In this document: positions 23,765-35,693 of the stretch, piece by piece
Position numbering within the stretch: position 1 is the stretch's first letter
How the letters are laid out: every line of letters begins with the position of its first letter
NCBI GenBank assembly: GCA_963691655.1
Contig: OY829329.1
Location: 54,077,408 to 54,141,407 of the forward strand
Source of the DNA: Toxonevra muliebris
Lineage: Eukaryota; Arthropoda; Insecta; Diptera; Pallopteridae
Reading direction: 5' to 3'
DNA length: 64,000 bases
The notes under the pieces: generated by a model
Databases searched by the model: none
Told to the model about the DNA's origin: nothing
What the model saw: only the letters and a program-made list of their open reading frames with translations
Program-made: the position numbers and the translations under genes

Positions 23765-25359
23765 GTGAGTTTAACTTGAATTTAGTTTTGCATTTACATG
23801 GTTCTTCTATTTAAAGTTTTGTTTTTGTTATTGTTATTATGAAAGATATGCGCTGCTGCTTCTATGAATATTGTCCTTGAAGGACAACTTCTAGTTAAAG
23901 TTATTTGTTATATAAAATTCGAGTGGTACTTCATTCAGTCTTTCTGGTTTATGTGTCTGGTTTCATAAGCATGTTTGTTAGTGTATGCTAGTTAGATAAA
24001 AAAATAGAACGACAGAGAGAGAAAAACTCACAGAGAATGATTAAATCAGTAGAATTAGAAAGTTAGATTCATGAGTATTTAAAGCCAAATTATTATAAAA
24101 TGATTTAGCATTAAATTTTTGAAGAAAAACCAAACAATTAAATTTAAATTAAAATCAAACACAAATTTATTCATTTTCTTTAGCTTTAACTTTCTAATTT
24201 CGTATCTCTTTTTTGTTTTGTATTTGCTTATTCACTTTGCATATGCTTAAAGACATACATAAATATTTTTTTTATCCGGAATTTAGTAGCAGCACCCAAA
24301 ATTGAAACAAATTTGCATTTGAAATTGTCGTTTTTATTGTGGTGGCATTCTCTTTCTTTCACTTTCTCTTACTCTCTCTCTCTCTTGAAAACAATAAATT
24401 CACATTATGTCAATAATATTCTGCAGCGCACGTACATGCATACATATGCAAATGTGTGTGTGGGTGTGCTCCTGAGAGTGACTGTGTATATATGAAAGGT
24501 TCACTCTGCATATTTCTAGCTACACAAACTAGTAGAATTTTGATTTTGATTTGCATAGCATATTTGGTATGTTTATCCAGAATCTGTCGTCCGTTGTCCT
24601 GCCAGCCTGCCTGCCTGCAACTTTGTCAAACTTGTTGCAATGGTCAAAAGTTCATCTGTATCATACATAAAAACTTCTGAAACATGAAGCAATAGCAAAT
24701 TTGAGTTAATAAATATTTTGCGGATTATATACGTTCGTTGCTAAACTTTTTATGTAGTTATATGCACGTTTATGCATGAGATTTGTGATATCGTAATATA
24801 ACAAAAGGTAAAGGTAAACACAGCTGCCTGGAACTGAATTCTCTTCTGGCAACAAAGTATAATTTTCATTTTATAGCTTTTCAGCATTTTTTATTTGTTG
24901 ATTTTGTAATATTTATTAATGATATCTGGTTGTAACACAGTTAATTTAGGTTTATAAGAATAGATTATTTAAATTTAATTAAGGTGTGGAATATTTACTA
25001 ATTTCACGCTGCAGTTTAGAAGAAATGAGAGAGGGTGGTATAGAGAGTTCTAGGTGCATTGCATTTGAAATGAAAGCATTTATTTGCGACTCGGAGTTTA
25101 ATGGAAACTAGTGCCAGCAGCAGCTCTGTTTCCTTTTCTTCTTTTTGCGTTTGTTAAAAGGATATCGGTAATTCTTTGCATACAACAAAGTAGTATGCAT
25201 TTATTACAATGTGGTATTACTCTCACCATCTTATATAATTGAGCCATGACTGAAACCAGCATCAATTAAAACCATATTCTGAGAATTTCCTCTCTTTGTG
25301 CTCCCCGCTTACACTTATCAACTCTTTTGAAATAAACTATACCTACTGGCCTTCTTTAA

Positions 25360-26052
25360 ATCCAAAGGAGGGCTAAAGTAGTCTCCTTCACAGACAGCCA
25401 AGCGGCAATCAAGGCCCTAGGCTCAGACATAATATCTTCTAGATTAGTCAACCAATGCAGGGAATTACTCGCCACCCTAAATCACAGGCTGGACATTGGT
25501 CTTATTTGGGTTCGTGGTCACAGGAACATCGAAGGCAATGAAAATGCCGATGAATTAGCGAGGCGAGGTTCAACTCTGGATTTAACTCAGGCGCAATCTG
25601 TAGCAATTCCCCTGAATAAAATCAAGGCTGATATACTCTCTTACTTTCTTACCCTTGCAGATAGCAGGTGGAAAAGCCAGAACCAGAGACCTTCTTTGTC
25701 ACAACCGGTCTGATGTAGCCAGACTGACTGCAGTACTGACGGGGCATTGGGCAATAGGGTATCATGCGGTCAGACTCCGCATCCCTCACAACACACACTG
25801 CAGAAGCTGCAACAACCTTGAAGAAAGAGAGACTCTAACCCACTTTCTCTGTCATTGCCCGGCTCTTGCTAGAACCAGATTAAAACTAACCAAGACGACA
25901 TAACCAAGATCTCCAAACTCGAAATTGGAAAACTCCTCCGATTTCTCAATCTCACGAACTAGCTCTAGATAACAAAGTGCAAACAAAACGGCGCTCTAGC
26001 GCTAATTATGCTCCCTCTGTTAGAGGGAGTAGCCATTTTACATACCTACCTA
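25360..26052 (+). mobile_element. 5'-truncated RNase H LINE with 10-bp target duplication
   Basis: Plus-strand reading gives the second half of RNase H (FTDSQAAIKALGSD, LIWVRGHRNIEGNENADELA), a frameshift near 25660, then LTGHWAIGYHAVRLRIPHNT and the zinc motif CRSCNNLEERETLTHFLCHC. The 3' end is CATACCTACCTA. CCTTCTTTAA flanks it at 25350-25359 and 26053-26062. Confidence 0.8.
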
Positions 26053-26275
26053 CCTTCTTTAAGTTTATGTGCAACTCCTTGGCGGAATTTACAACCGCGG
26101 GAAAATGCTCTCAGAAAATCTTTTTGAGAGTAAATAAAACAAAATAATCTTGCGGTTTCTCGTTTAAATTACTTTCAAAAAGATTTTCTGAAACAATTAG
26201 CGCCAATTTTCCTATAGATTTTCGCCTTTACGTAAAAGATGTTTTTTTTTGTCTGTAATGTTACATTAACTTGTT

Positions 26276-26817
26276 GTTACGGAAAGCCTCTTGCGCTCTC
26301 TACTGCTGTAAGAGGGCATTAGGAACAAGATGGGGTCTTCAATCTCGAGTCACTTCCTGGCTTTATTCAGCAGTGGTCGAGCCTAATCTTCTTTATGGAT
26401 CCGTCTTCTTGTGGCCAGCTACTGCAAAGGCGGTCAACCTTAAACCACTGGATAAGGTTAGAAGAACGGCAGCCATATTGATTACTAGGGCTCTCCGTAC
26501 TACCTCCACGCTCTCAAAGCTCTCTTCGCAATCCTTCATTGGTTGCCAACTTCACTTCGATACGAATATCCTCATCTACACGGACAGCCAAGCTGCAATC
26601 AAGTCCCTTGCCGGTGTTCCTGGGCTCACCTTTCTTCACTAGTCTGTCCGAGCTATCATCCGTAAATATTAAGGACATAGCCAGATTCATTATGGAATCC
26701 TCATGGTTCTCCAATCCGTAAATGGGGGAGTCGCGCCGTACTGTGGTATCACAATGAGCCTAAATGTGCTTAAGTGTGCTTTCAAGCAGAAGGCTGCCAT
26801 TCCAACCTAACCTACAG
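26276..26817 (+). mobile_element. Internally deleted I/R1/LOA-type LINE with target duplication
   Basis: It reads the RT thumb (ALGTRWGLQSRVTSWLYSAV, EPNLLYGSVFLWPA), jumps into mid-RNase H (LIYTDSQAAIKSLAG), then to the protein end (SPFFTSLSELSSVNIKDIAR, FIMESSWFSNP) and a stop near 26719. The 3' UTR contains ACTGTGGTATCACAATGAGC and ends CCAACCTAACCTA. TAACTTGTT flanks it at 26267-26275 and 26818-26826. Two coding deletions inside one target-duplication pair show the deletions may predate insertion. Confidence 0.75.
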
Positions 26818-27109
26818 TAACTTGTTAACTTTGTTGGCTCTGTTCCATTTTTTTAAAGTATTTTTATGTCTTGGCCGGTAAAAAAGTATTAAAAAGTTCC
26901 ATATAAAGAGAACGGAGACCTATGAAAAGTTTCTAATAAGATTCAAAAGAACATGTCACATATTTCAAGGAATTTCAAAAATTTTTCACAAAAAAGTTTT
27001 AGAAAAATCCATAAGCAATGAAGATAGGTAGCGAATATGTTTCCTTCGAAATTTTATTTAATCTCACACTTCCGGTTAACTCTTTGTCTTACATTTTTCA
27101 AAGCATTAC

Positions 27110-27320
27110 AGAACCCTGTAAACAACAAGTTCTATTTTATTCTATTAGTCAAAGTGACACAGTTACAACAGTGTATATAGAGCAGGCAAATCATATGACC
27201 TTTTCAGAATTCGGGACGGTTCTTCATCAGTGATCTTTGATATGATTCTTATTAGTACTTCAACACCTTATATAAGCTATTATCTAATATCTGAAATTGT
27301 AACCTAGAATTACAGGATTA
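27110..27320 (+). repeat. Diverged copy of the 10420-10620 dispersed repeat
   Basis: Shares GTATATAGAG, GGCAAATCA, TTCATCAGTGATCTT, CTTATATAAGCTA and GTAACCTAGAATTAC with the copy at 10420-10620, in the same order and orientation. No coding capacity. Confidence 0.6.
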
Positions 27321-27691
27321 ATAACAAATATTTTCATTGAATAGATATGCTGAAAGAAACTACCCGAATTAAACTATTAGCTGACAAATTGAATTTAGTT
27401 TAGAATTAGTAACAACATATTATTTTATTTTTTTTTTTTTTTGAATCAACCAATCAAATTAAGTTAAAATTTGAATTTGAAAATGTACGTATTTCCTCAC
27501 TAAACATTGAATTTGCATAAATTTAATTGCAATCAAACTAATAAAAGTAAACTTTTTTATCATTTCCTTTTACACTTACATAAAAAACACCCACGTTATA
27601 TAATGTCACACATATTGACACAAATGAAAAAACGTAATACGACATGAAACGCAAATGGAAACGATGAATGAAAAACTGCAAACAAATCTAG

Positions 27692-27833
27692 GTCAGCCAT
27701 TACAATATTTCCACAAAGGACCGATGGACGTCATGATTATCGCATATGGAATAGTCAGCTCATCTCATATGCCGGATATAAACAAATCGATGGTAAAATT
27801 ATTGGCGATCCTATTAATGCTGAATTCACTGAG
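27692..27833 (+). CDS. Nos: Nos exon, oxygenase domain
   Basis: Follows ACAAATCTAG and precedes GTAAGT. After completing a split Arg it reads [20 protein letters not shown], then [20 protein letters not shown] and INAEFTE. 142 bases, phase 0 exit. It is within the catalytic heme domain and matches the Drosophila protein at most positions. Confidence 0.95.
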
Positions 27834-28330
27834 GTAAGTTATTTATATACAGAGTGTCTCTGTGTGTGTGCACTACACGTACCTACGAAAAAAATTATTG
27901 TGAAATTAATTTCTTTCCTTTGTATAATTTTTTATTTAGTAGGTAGTAGTTACATATGAATGTACAAAAAAAAAAAGAAGCAAAATTATTCAAAAAGACA
28001 ATAAATGAAAATACTTGTATTTACAACAATGAAAAACGTTTTATATTTACATTTCCGTTGTGTGCGGCTTACAATTATGCTACTCAACAGACCGACATAC
28101 ATAAAAAGATACATATGCAGTATACCCAGTCGGAATAGTTATCGAGTCAAGTCATATAAAATTTAATTAAAAACAAATTTTCAATATACCACGTTTTTAA
28201 AACAGACTAAAAAGTATAAAATAATTTATTTGTAACCTCATACAGATTCTTAACCCTATGCAGATTGTCCTGAAAATTTGTAGTTGTGAATTTTAGTAGG
28301 TATGAAAATACTTGCATGATTTAAAACATT

Positions 28331-28426
28331 AAACGTGGTTCGTATGCAATTGATGTATGAATAGTTCAACTAAACATCAAACGTGGTTCGTATGCAATTG
28401 ATGTATGAATAGTTCAACTAAGTCGC
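28331..28426 (+). repeat. 48-bp tandem duplication
   Basis: ACGTGGTTCGTATGCAATTG starts at 28333 and again at 28381, and the copies stay nearly identical through AATAGTTCAACTAA. Two units only. Confidence 0.9.
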
Positions 28427-28489
28427 TACCAATTTTATCTCTATCCATATGCGTCCCACGTTTCCAGTCAATTGTCAATTGTTTTGGTT

Positions 28490-29624
28490 CAAGGCCGTAT
28501 TTAGAGGGAGGTTTTAGGGGTTCTGACCCCCCTCCCCCCCGAAATGTAAAACCTTTATTCTAAATTTTTAGATTAATTGCCAATGGATGGGGAAAAAGTC
28601 AAAATAAAATCTATTTAACGATATTTTTTACTTCCATCGGTTTTTTTCTAAAAAGTCAAATATAAAAAATAAAATTGAAATCTTAGTTACACTATGCGAT
28701 CAAATCCGATTAGTTTTCTTCGACATGAGGTTTAACTACGGATTCAAAAAGAGAAGTTGATACTGAGCACTCCTGCATTCATAGTTTTCTATGTCAGTAA
28801 CTGTTTTTGGTTCAAAGTTTCGTCGTGAATCAGTTTGAAAAGTTTAAAAATTAATTAAAAATAGAAAAAATTCTCGTATCATTGTAAAATTAGACTTGCT
28901 AGACCTCCTTTTTTTCCTAAAACGTGACGTGATGGAAAGTTTTTGATCTCAGATTCGTGTTCATCAGTAGTGGAAAGTCAATGAGTTAACGAAATTATGT
29001 CCTTCGCGATAAAAAAAATGCATTAAAAAATTAAAAAAATTCGTTTGCCAAAACTTCATCTTATTAGCAGTTTTAGGAAAAAATCTTAAAATGTAAATAA
29101 TTTTTTAACGCATTATTGCTCAGAGCACCACGACTTGAAAGATCTATTTCAATGCTGTGACTTCACGAATTTAGGGAATAAAAGCCAACCTCATACGGGT
29201 TCCTTATCATTGATAATGGCCCAAATTCCCAATAATGATCATTTGAAAAAAATGAGCCTCTACTATTTTTAGTAATTTTTTTGAGGTTGGGTACATCATC
29301 AGTAGTGGGAAGTCAATGAATTAACGAAATTATGTCCTTCGCTATAAAAAAAATGCATTAAAAAATTTAGTTTGATTATTCAGTGAATTTTTTTGTCGCT
29401 TTTTTTTTGCCATATTTTTGAGGTTAAGATTAAAAAAAATCCGAAAATTTTTCGTAAAGTTTTAAGACATTTATCTACTTTTGTCCTTAGTCTGATAGGG
29501 TTCATCAAATGTATCATCGATTTAATTTATTGTATTTAAAAATCAGTTTGATAAAAATTATTTATGAATATTTTCATCGAATAAAACCCCACCCCCCCAA
29601 AAAAAATTTCTGGCTACGGCCCTG
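28490..29624. mobile_element. Nonautonomous hAT-like DNA transposon, 8-bp target duplication
   Basis: Left end CAAGGCCGTATTTAGA and right end (complement) CAGGGCCGTAGCCAGA are imperfect inverted repeats followed by C/G-run sequence. TTTTGGTT is duplicated at 28482-28489 and 29625-29632. An 8-bp duplication and CAGGG-type ends fit hAT. There is no transposase. Inside, a block of about 70 bases (starting TCATCAGTAG) is directly repeated at 28961-29032 and 29296-29366. Confidence 0.8.
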
Positions 29625-30390
29625 TTTTGGTTAGATCAAGAATTAAAAACTATGACCATGAACCTGATTTGCTATTTTGTTTAAGGCATGATCACTTCGT
29701 CATCATAGACTCTAGGATACCTACTAAGAAATAATAATCACGCTTATCTCCCACACGAGTGGAAATTTCAAAGGGTCTAAAAACCAGCAAAATCGAATAA
29801 TAACCACGCCCATATACCGTTCAAACTCACAAGCTCAGACACTCATGGTAAGCTTTCTTAGCTACCTTCAATGACATAAATTCCAACTGGGTTTTTATTA
29901 ATCGCACAAATACACGTGATGCTTACATACATCAGTATATCATTGAATTTATACATATTTACACACTTGCGCCCACACAATTTTATTGCGCAAAAAATTC
30001 AATTTAAATACATTTGCATTTTGTACTACGTTTCTGATTTATTTTTTGATTCGGTTTTTTTTTCTGTCAGTTAACGTGTCGTTACAAATAATTCGCTCTT
30101 GCTGATTTTCTAAATTACACATTTCTATATTTTACCAAAAAAAATTTTGATTTTATTTAAATTCAACGCCATTACTCTATTTTGTACTGTCATCACACAC
30201 ATACACACACACACACAGACTCAGACGACCATCAAACATAACGATGACGATGACAACACAGAGTGTTGCCCTTATCATTTATTCAATACATTATTCCGCA
30301 TTCACCATCCTCATTCACCTCCCCCTTAATCTTACATTCGTGGATACACGTATTGAAGTGAAATTTTTTATTTTGTTGTTTTAATTTTAG

Positions 30391-30530
30391 GTATGCTTGA
30401 AATTGGGGTGGAAGGGCAAAGGTACCGAATGGGATATTTTACCATTGGTTGTATCAGCGAATGGACATGATCCGGACTATTTCGATTATCCACCGGAATT
30501 AATCTTGGAAGTACCATTAAGCCATCCAAA
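30391..30530 (+). CDS. Nos: Nos exon, oxygenase domain
   Basis: Acceptor TTTTAG, donor GTAAGT. Reads [20 protein letters not shown], then [20 protein letters not shown] and VPLSHPK. This is the segment leading to the substrate pocket of the NOS oxygenase domain. 140 bases, phase 2 exit. Confidence 0.95.
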
Positions 30531-32509
30531 GTAAGTAAGATTTTATTTTTTATTTAGTAGTCAGCAACACACAGAAGCAACTATTGATTTCTCACTGTTG
30601 ACTGCTGTTTGTTGTTGTTGTTGTTTTTATCTGCTCGATTTCTCGTTGCCGCAAGCCAGCCAGAGTTTTCTTGTTTGTTACTCTGTTTTAAGCTTTCTGC
30701 TAAATACCTACTCTCGTTTTGGGTTATTGAGGATTTCAATTGACTTTCGTGGTCAGAATTTCATTTTCATTATACTCTTTTGAGTTCATGAATCGCTTCC
30801 GTTTTTGGTTTTCTCCTGTGTAAATGTTAAAATTAGAAATGTAATTTTGTTTTGAGCTTATAAGGGCTTTATAATTTTAATAATAAAATAAAATGATGAA
30901 ATAAAAAGGATTTGTAATAAAAAATTAATAAATCTAAATAAGTACAGTACTTAAGCACTTACTAGTAATTCATCAATATTATAGTTTTCCATCCACTTTC
31001 CTTTTCTTGTTTTCTTGTTTTTCTTGTTGATGCAAAAGATACACAATATAAAAGTCCAAAAAACTCACATATTTTATGGTAGAATGATGATGAAATTGAT
31101 GAGTGAAGCTCATCAAAATAAACTCTATGAGTCATTATCAAAGTGGACCACACATTGACATTTCAAACATAGACAGTGGCGGATCTAAAGTTAAGGAAGG
31201 GCTCCTTTTGGTAAATTATCTAGGATAATTATCCGACAATAACTTGATCAAAACTTAACCCAGAACTTAGATAAAAAATTAAATAGCAATACCTTTAAAA
31301 AATAGACCAAAAATTAGTCGGAAAATCTGGCAAAAACTGCAACCGAAATTCAAAGCAAAACTAAAACGATAACTCAGACTTAAAACTAAAATCAGAAGAT
31401 CGCAGGTCAAAAATGAAACCAAAATTAAGGCCAATACTTATCAAATCCAGTCCAAAAATCAGACAGAAATCAGGCCAAAACCAGAACAAAATTCAGACCA
31501 AAAACCAGACCGAAATCGGGCCGACATTCCAACCAAAACTCAAGTCCAAAACTGAGAAAAAAAATCAGACCAACACTCAAAACAAATTCAAACCAAAATC
31601 TGAACACAATTCTGACCAAAAATCAGAACGAGATGAAGACCAAATTTAGGTTTAAATCAAACCAAATATTAAACAAAAATTCAGCCAAAAAAAGGGCAAA
31701 ATTTAGACCATAACTTAGAACAAACTCAGAACTAAATTCATACCGGAAATCAGAGAGAAGTTCAGACCAAAAGCCGAATAAAATACAATCCAAGTCCATA
31801 CTAAAACCAGACCGAAAAATCAGACAGAAATGCAAACCAAAAATAGACAAACACTTAGACCGAAATTCAGAAAAAATCAAACCGAAATCCAGTTAAAAAA
31901 CTAATCAAAACTCAGATCACAATTAGCGAGTAAAATCAGACCAAAAATTCAGATCGAAAACAGACAAAAATTAAACTAAAATCATATCAAAAACCAAACA
32001 GAAATTGTTTGGTCCGAATTTCAAAACCAAAAATCTGGGAAAATTTAGATTAGATTACCAGACAAAAACTTGGACCGAAAAGCACATCAAAATTAAAGTA
32101 AATAGTCAGACAAAAATTCGAAACTAAAAATTGGACCAAAACTCAGACCAAAAGCAGGCCAAATTCAGATGAATCCGTCAATGAATACATGCATAGATAA
32201 AAGTATGTGTATTTTGAGGAGTGTTGGAGAAAAAGGCCATATGAAATGTGAAATATAAATGTGCTATATGTCACCTGGTTGGTTAACGATGTAAAAGGAC
32301 ACACACACCCACACATGTGCACACTTCCCTGTATGCTGGCTGGTGACAACAATATTTGACAAATTTTTGGCTATTTGTTTCCATATTACACAAAAATTGA
32401 CAATGATTACGTTGACCTTTTTTCATGATGAATTTTACACATACATACACACCATTCACTATAGTTTATTCACTCATACATACATTCTTGCCCACATTTT
32501 TCAATACAG
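30531..32509 (+). other. Nos intron, 2.0 kb, with degenerate minisatellite
   Basis: Donor GTAAGT, acceptor TTTTTCAATACAG. The second half (about 31250-32160) is a degenerate array built on CAGACCAAAA-type units. The first 700 bases are ordinary AT-rich sequence. Confidence 0.85.
31250..32160. repeat. Degenerate A-rich minisatellite, unit like AAAATCAGACCA
   Basis: Variants of AAATCAGACCAAAAATTCAG recur every roughly 15-20 bases for about 0.9 kb, e.g. AAAAATCAGACAGAAATCAG, AACAAAATTCAGACC, AAAACTCAGACC. Almost every unit differs in sequence or length, so the array is old. T is scarce on the plus strand. No coding meaning, although a short lysine-rich frame is open. Confidence 0.85.
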
Positions 32510-32684
32510 ATATGAATGGTTTGCCGAAATGGGTTTACGCTGGTATGCTCTACCCGCCGTTTCGAGCATGTTATTTGATGTTGGCGGTATTCAATTTACT
32601 GCTACCACATTCAGCGGTTGGTATATGTCGACTGAAATTGGCTCCAGAAATTTATGCGATACAAATCGGAGAAATATGCTCGAG
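32510..32684 (+). CDS. Nos: Nos exon with substrate-binding glutamate
   Basis: Acceptor TTCAATACAG, donor GTGAGT. Completes a Lys and reads [40 protein letters not shown] and [18 protein letters not shown]. The Glu of GWYMSTE (codon 32634-32636) binds the guanidinium of L-arginine above the heme. 175 bases, phase 0 exit. Confidence 0.96.
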
Positions 32685-33603
32685 GTGAGTACTTTGCACA
32701 TATTGTATCTACAATTTGCGAAATTTTATTTATATACATAAAATTAAAAATGCCATGAAAAGTTAAAACAAAAGAATATGCCAGGAATAATTGTAACGCA
32801 AATATATCTGAAAATCACAAAAAAGTGAAAAGTGACAAAATGATGAGCGATGTGAAATTGGGAATTCGTTAAATATGTAGATTTAAAAATCAGATTGCAC
32901 ACAAATTCGAAGGAGAGAAGGTCAGAAAAAAGAAAGAAATTTTGAAAAACAAATCATAAAATATAAAATAGTTGATAGTGAAAACACTGAGAAAAAATAT
33001 ATTTAGTATACCAAAAAAATAAACTATTCGATATTATAGACTATTGAATCAAGAGAGATTAGTTTAGTTTTTAAATGTTTAAGAGAACTTTAGGTAATAC
33101 CTGTTTTAAATCAGAATTCTTCATTTTAGAATAAGTTGCTAGAGTAGTAATCTTTAGAGTAGAAAATACTGAAGAAAGGTTTTGAAGAGAGTAGATCCTG
33201 AAAGTAAAGGAACCTTTGGATATCCAATTAACAATTGTTATACCAATAATTCTAATAAATTGTAATAAAATCTAAATTAATCTAGCCTAAGGTGGTAGGC
33301 CTCAAACTATAGAACAATTATTAGATGAAGATGAAATCTTATTAATTTCATCGTTTTTTTCTCTCAATGTAGACCACTACAAAAATTTAATAAAAAAATA
33401 CGTCAGATAATTGAAGGTCATCTCTTTCCAAACAGAACAAAAAGAAACATTTAAAACTACAGATAATGAGTGCTAACGTAACGTCAAAAAACGATTAAAG
33501 AAATTTATAGATTTTTTGAAGGTCTTTAGTGTTTTGAATAAGAAAAACCCAAAATTTCAGTCCAACGTAGGTATGTATCCACACTCATACAGTAAAAACA
33601 CAA

Positions 33604-33862
33604 TAGGGTGATTCTCTAGTGGTTAGTGTGTTGGACTGCTACGCAGAGGTGCCCGGGTTCATATCTCGGCACGCTCAAAAAAATCAAAAATAGAAAATAA
33701 ACATTTTTCTACATGGCACCACCTCTTGGCTGGCAACGGCAAATTTCCAAGAGTAAAAAAATGCCTATGAAAAGCTTTTCACTTTGCCGTTCGGATTCGG
33801 CATAAAACTGTAGATCCCTTCCATTCGTGTATAAATATAACTAGACATAGAGAATCACCCTA
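33604..33862 (+). mobile_element. tRNA-Ser-derived SINE-like element with 15-bp inverted ends
   Basis: The head reads TAGTGGTTAGTGTGTTGGAC, TGCTACGCAGAGG and GGGTTCATATCTC, resembling tRNA-Ser(GCU) with A-box and B-box positions for RNA polymerase III. The body contains GAAAAGCTTTTCACTTTGCC and GTTCGGATTCGGCATAAAAC, found in other copies here. TAGGGTGATTCTCTA at 33604-33618 is an exact inverted repeat of 33848-33862; read as TA target plus a 13-bp inverted repeat it looks like a Tc1/mariner-type MITE. Which origin is right is open. Confidence 0.75.
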
Positions 33863-33884
33863 ATGTAAAATCGAACAATATGCA

Positions 33885-35275
33885 ATATATGTTCCAAAAG
33901 TGGACGTCCCTGAAGTATAAATCTTCAGAGTAGAGATCTTTAGAATAAGGGTCTGCAGAATATATTTCTCTAGAGTTAATGTCTCCAGAAAATATATTTC
34001 CACAGTAAATAGCTCTTGCGTAAGTCTCTTCAAAGTTGAGGCACCCAGAATAGATACCTTCAGAATAGAGATTCACGAAGTAGTGGTACTCACAGTTGAG
34101 AGCCTCAAAATTGTGCTAACCAGAGGATAGTTGCTACGATTAGAGAAATATAGAATAGAGGTGCCCGGGTAGATATCCCTAGAGAGTACCAGAGTTGAGG
34201 ACCTCGAAGTACTGGTATCCAGAGAAAAATCCTTTAAAACAGAAGTCCCAAGGAAGATGCCCCTAGAGCAGTGATAGCCACCTATGGTTGGTTTCTATGG
34301 AAATAAATACTGTACTTGTGAAATCTCTTATGCTCCTATCTATGCGGGCTACTATTTGGCCCATTCTGCCCTAAACTTAATGTACCCAGAGTAAAGTCGA
34401 AATCTTTGGTGGGAATATAGATTCACAAAGTAGAAGCGCGCAAAATAAAGTGTCCCATAGTTGAAATATGCTGAGAAAAATGTCTTCGGAATAGAAGCCT
34501 TCAGAATAGAAATACTCAAAATCAAGAGCTTCCAAGATTTTCGTAGTGTTAAAACCACCAAATTAGAGGTTATTGATGTAAAGTTTCGAAGAATAAAAAT
34601 CCTCAAAGCAGAGGTCTTCAGAATTGTTATACCCAAGCCAGATGCACTAGACGCCCCAAAGTGCGAAAGACTAGAACAGAGGTTCCTGAAGTAATGATTT
34701 AAAGTGTATATATAGATAAGCCCATAATTTTAAATACTCAAAGCAGAGGCCTCTAGAATAGAAGTTCATAGAAAAGAAGTCCTTAGAAAAATGAAGAATA
34801 GAGATCTTAAAGGTAAAGGTACCGATAGTAGAGGTCCCCAGAATAGGTACATAAATAGAATACAAATATCTCCAAAGTAGAGGTTCTCTGAGGAGAAATC
34901 ATCAGATTAGAGGTTGTTGGAGTACGGTTTTAAGGAATAGGAATCTTTATACACTTAGAGATCTTCAAAATGGTGGTGTCCAGACTAGATACCCTGGAGC
35001 TGAGAAATTCATAACTGCGATCCTCAGAGTAGATGTAATGACGTAAAAGCGCCAAAGGCAATAGGTTCTTGATTTAATGGTGTCAAGAATAGATACCTTC
35101 AAAAAGGAGTAACTCTATAGGATAAATGTTTCCGATTTAAAATATTTAGAGCTACGCCTTTATCTTAGGAGTTTTTTAGTATAAGTCCCCAGAATAGAGG
35201 TTTTTACAACAAAACAGAGGTCTTCTGAGTATATATCCTTAAAAGTATGCAAAGTGGAGACACCTACAATCGATT
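33885..35275. repeat. Degenerate minisatellite, unit like CAGAATAGAGGTCTT
   Basis: About 1.4 kb of loosely repeated units of roughly 18-22 bases: TCAGAGTAGAGATCTTTAGA, CCAGAATAGATACCTTCAGA, CCCCAGAATAGAGG and so on. Units differ widely, as in the array at 31250-32160, but the unit is unrelated. Several short frames are open on both strands by chance. Confidence 0.85.
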
Positions 35276-35693
35276 TTGTGATAAAAACCAAAAAAAACGA
35301 TGAGATGGTAGAAAATATTACAAATCTCTCTCTTTTAAAACTTCAAGATCGCCCAGTGTTTGGTTTACCCCTAAAAAAAAGAATATCGCAGTCTATTACA
35401 AATTAAATATTTCATTCCAATAGCATCCATTTTCAATATAATAATAATTATAATTAATTAAAAATGTAATTTCCCATTTCGCACAATAATTCCAACAATT
35501 ATTTACAGTCAATTTAACAATTTTCTTTCAATTTCTTCTTCTTTTTTCATTTCTCTCTTGTTTGTGCATACTCATTCCACTTGATTCACTTCACTGATGC
35601 TAACAATTGAATGATGCTGATGTTACTCCTATTCTTGTTGTTGCTGCTCCTACGCTTACTGCTGCCGCATTAAATTGCTATGGCTCACTATAG

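Larger units (their letters stand above)
23765..27691 (+). other. Nos intron, 3.9 kb, with two LINE insertions
   Basis: Donor GTGAGT, acceptor AACAAATCTAG. It contains LINE insertions at 25360-26052 and 26276-26817, and a diverged dispersed repeat at 27110-27320. 23765-25349 and 26827-27109 show only AT-rich sequence with short (CT)n near 24370. Confidence 0.85.
27834..30390 (+). other. Nos intron, 2.6 kb, with hAT-like element
   Basis: Donor GTAAGT, acceptor TTTTAATTTTAG. It contains a 48-base tandem duplication (28331-28426) and a 1.1-kb nonautonomous hAT-type element (28490-29624). (CA)n at 30195-30217. The rest is AT-rich. Confidence 0.85.
32685..35693 (+). other. Nos intron, 3.0 kb, with SINE-like element and minisatellite
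   Basis: Donor GTGAGT, acceptor TGGCTCACTATAG. It contains a 259-base SINE-like element with inverted ends (33604-33862) immediately followed by a degenerate array (about 33885-35275). 32685-33603 is AT-rich with no feature seen. Confidence 0.85.

Noticed and set aside
33620..33675. Functional tRNA-Ser gene
   Set aside because: The anticodon stem-loop and acceptor stem are not intact, and the T-loop CATATCTC departs from consensus; it fits a tRNA-derived repeat.
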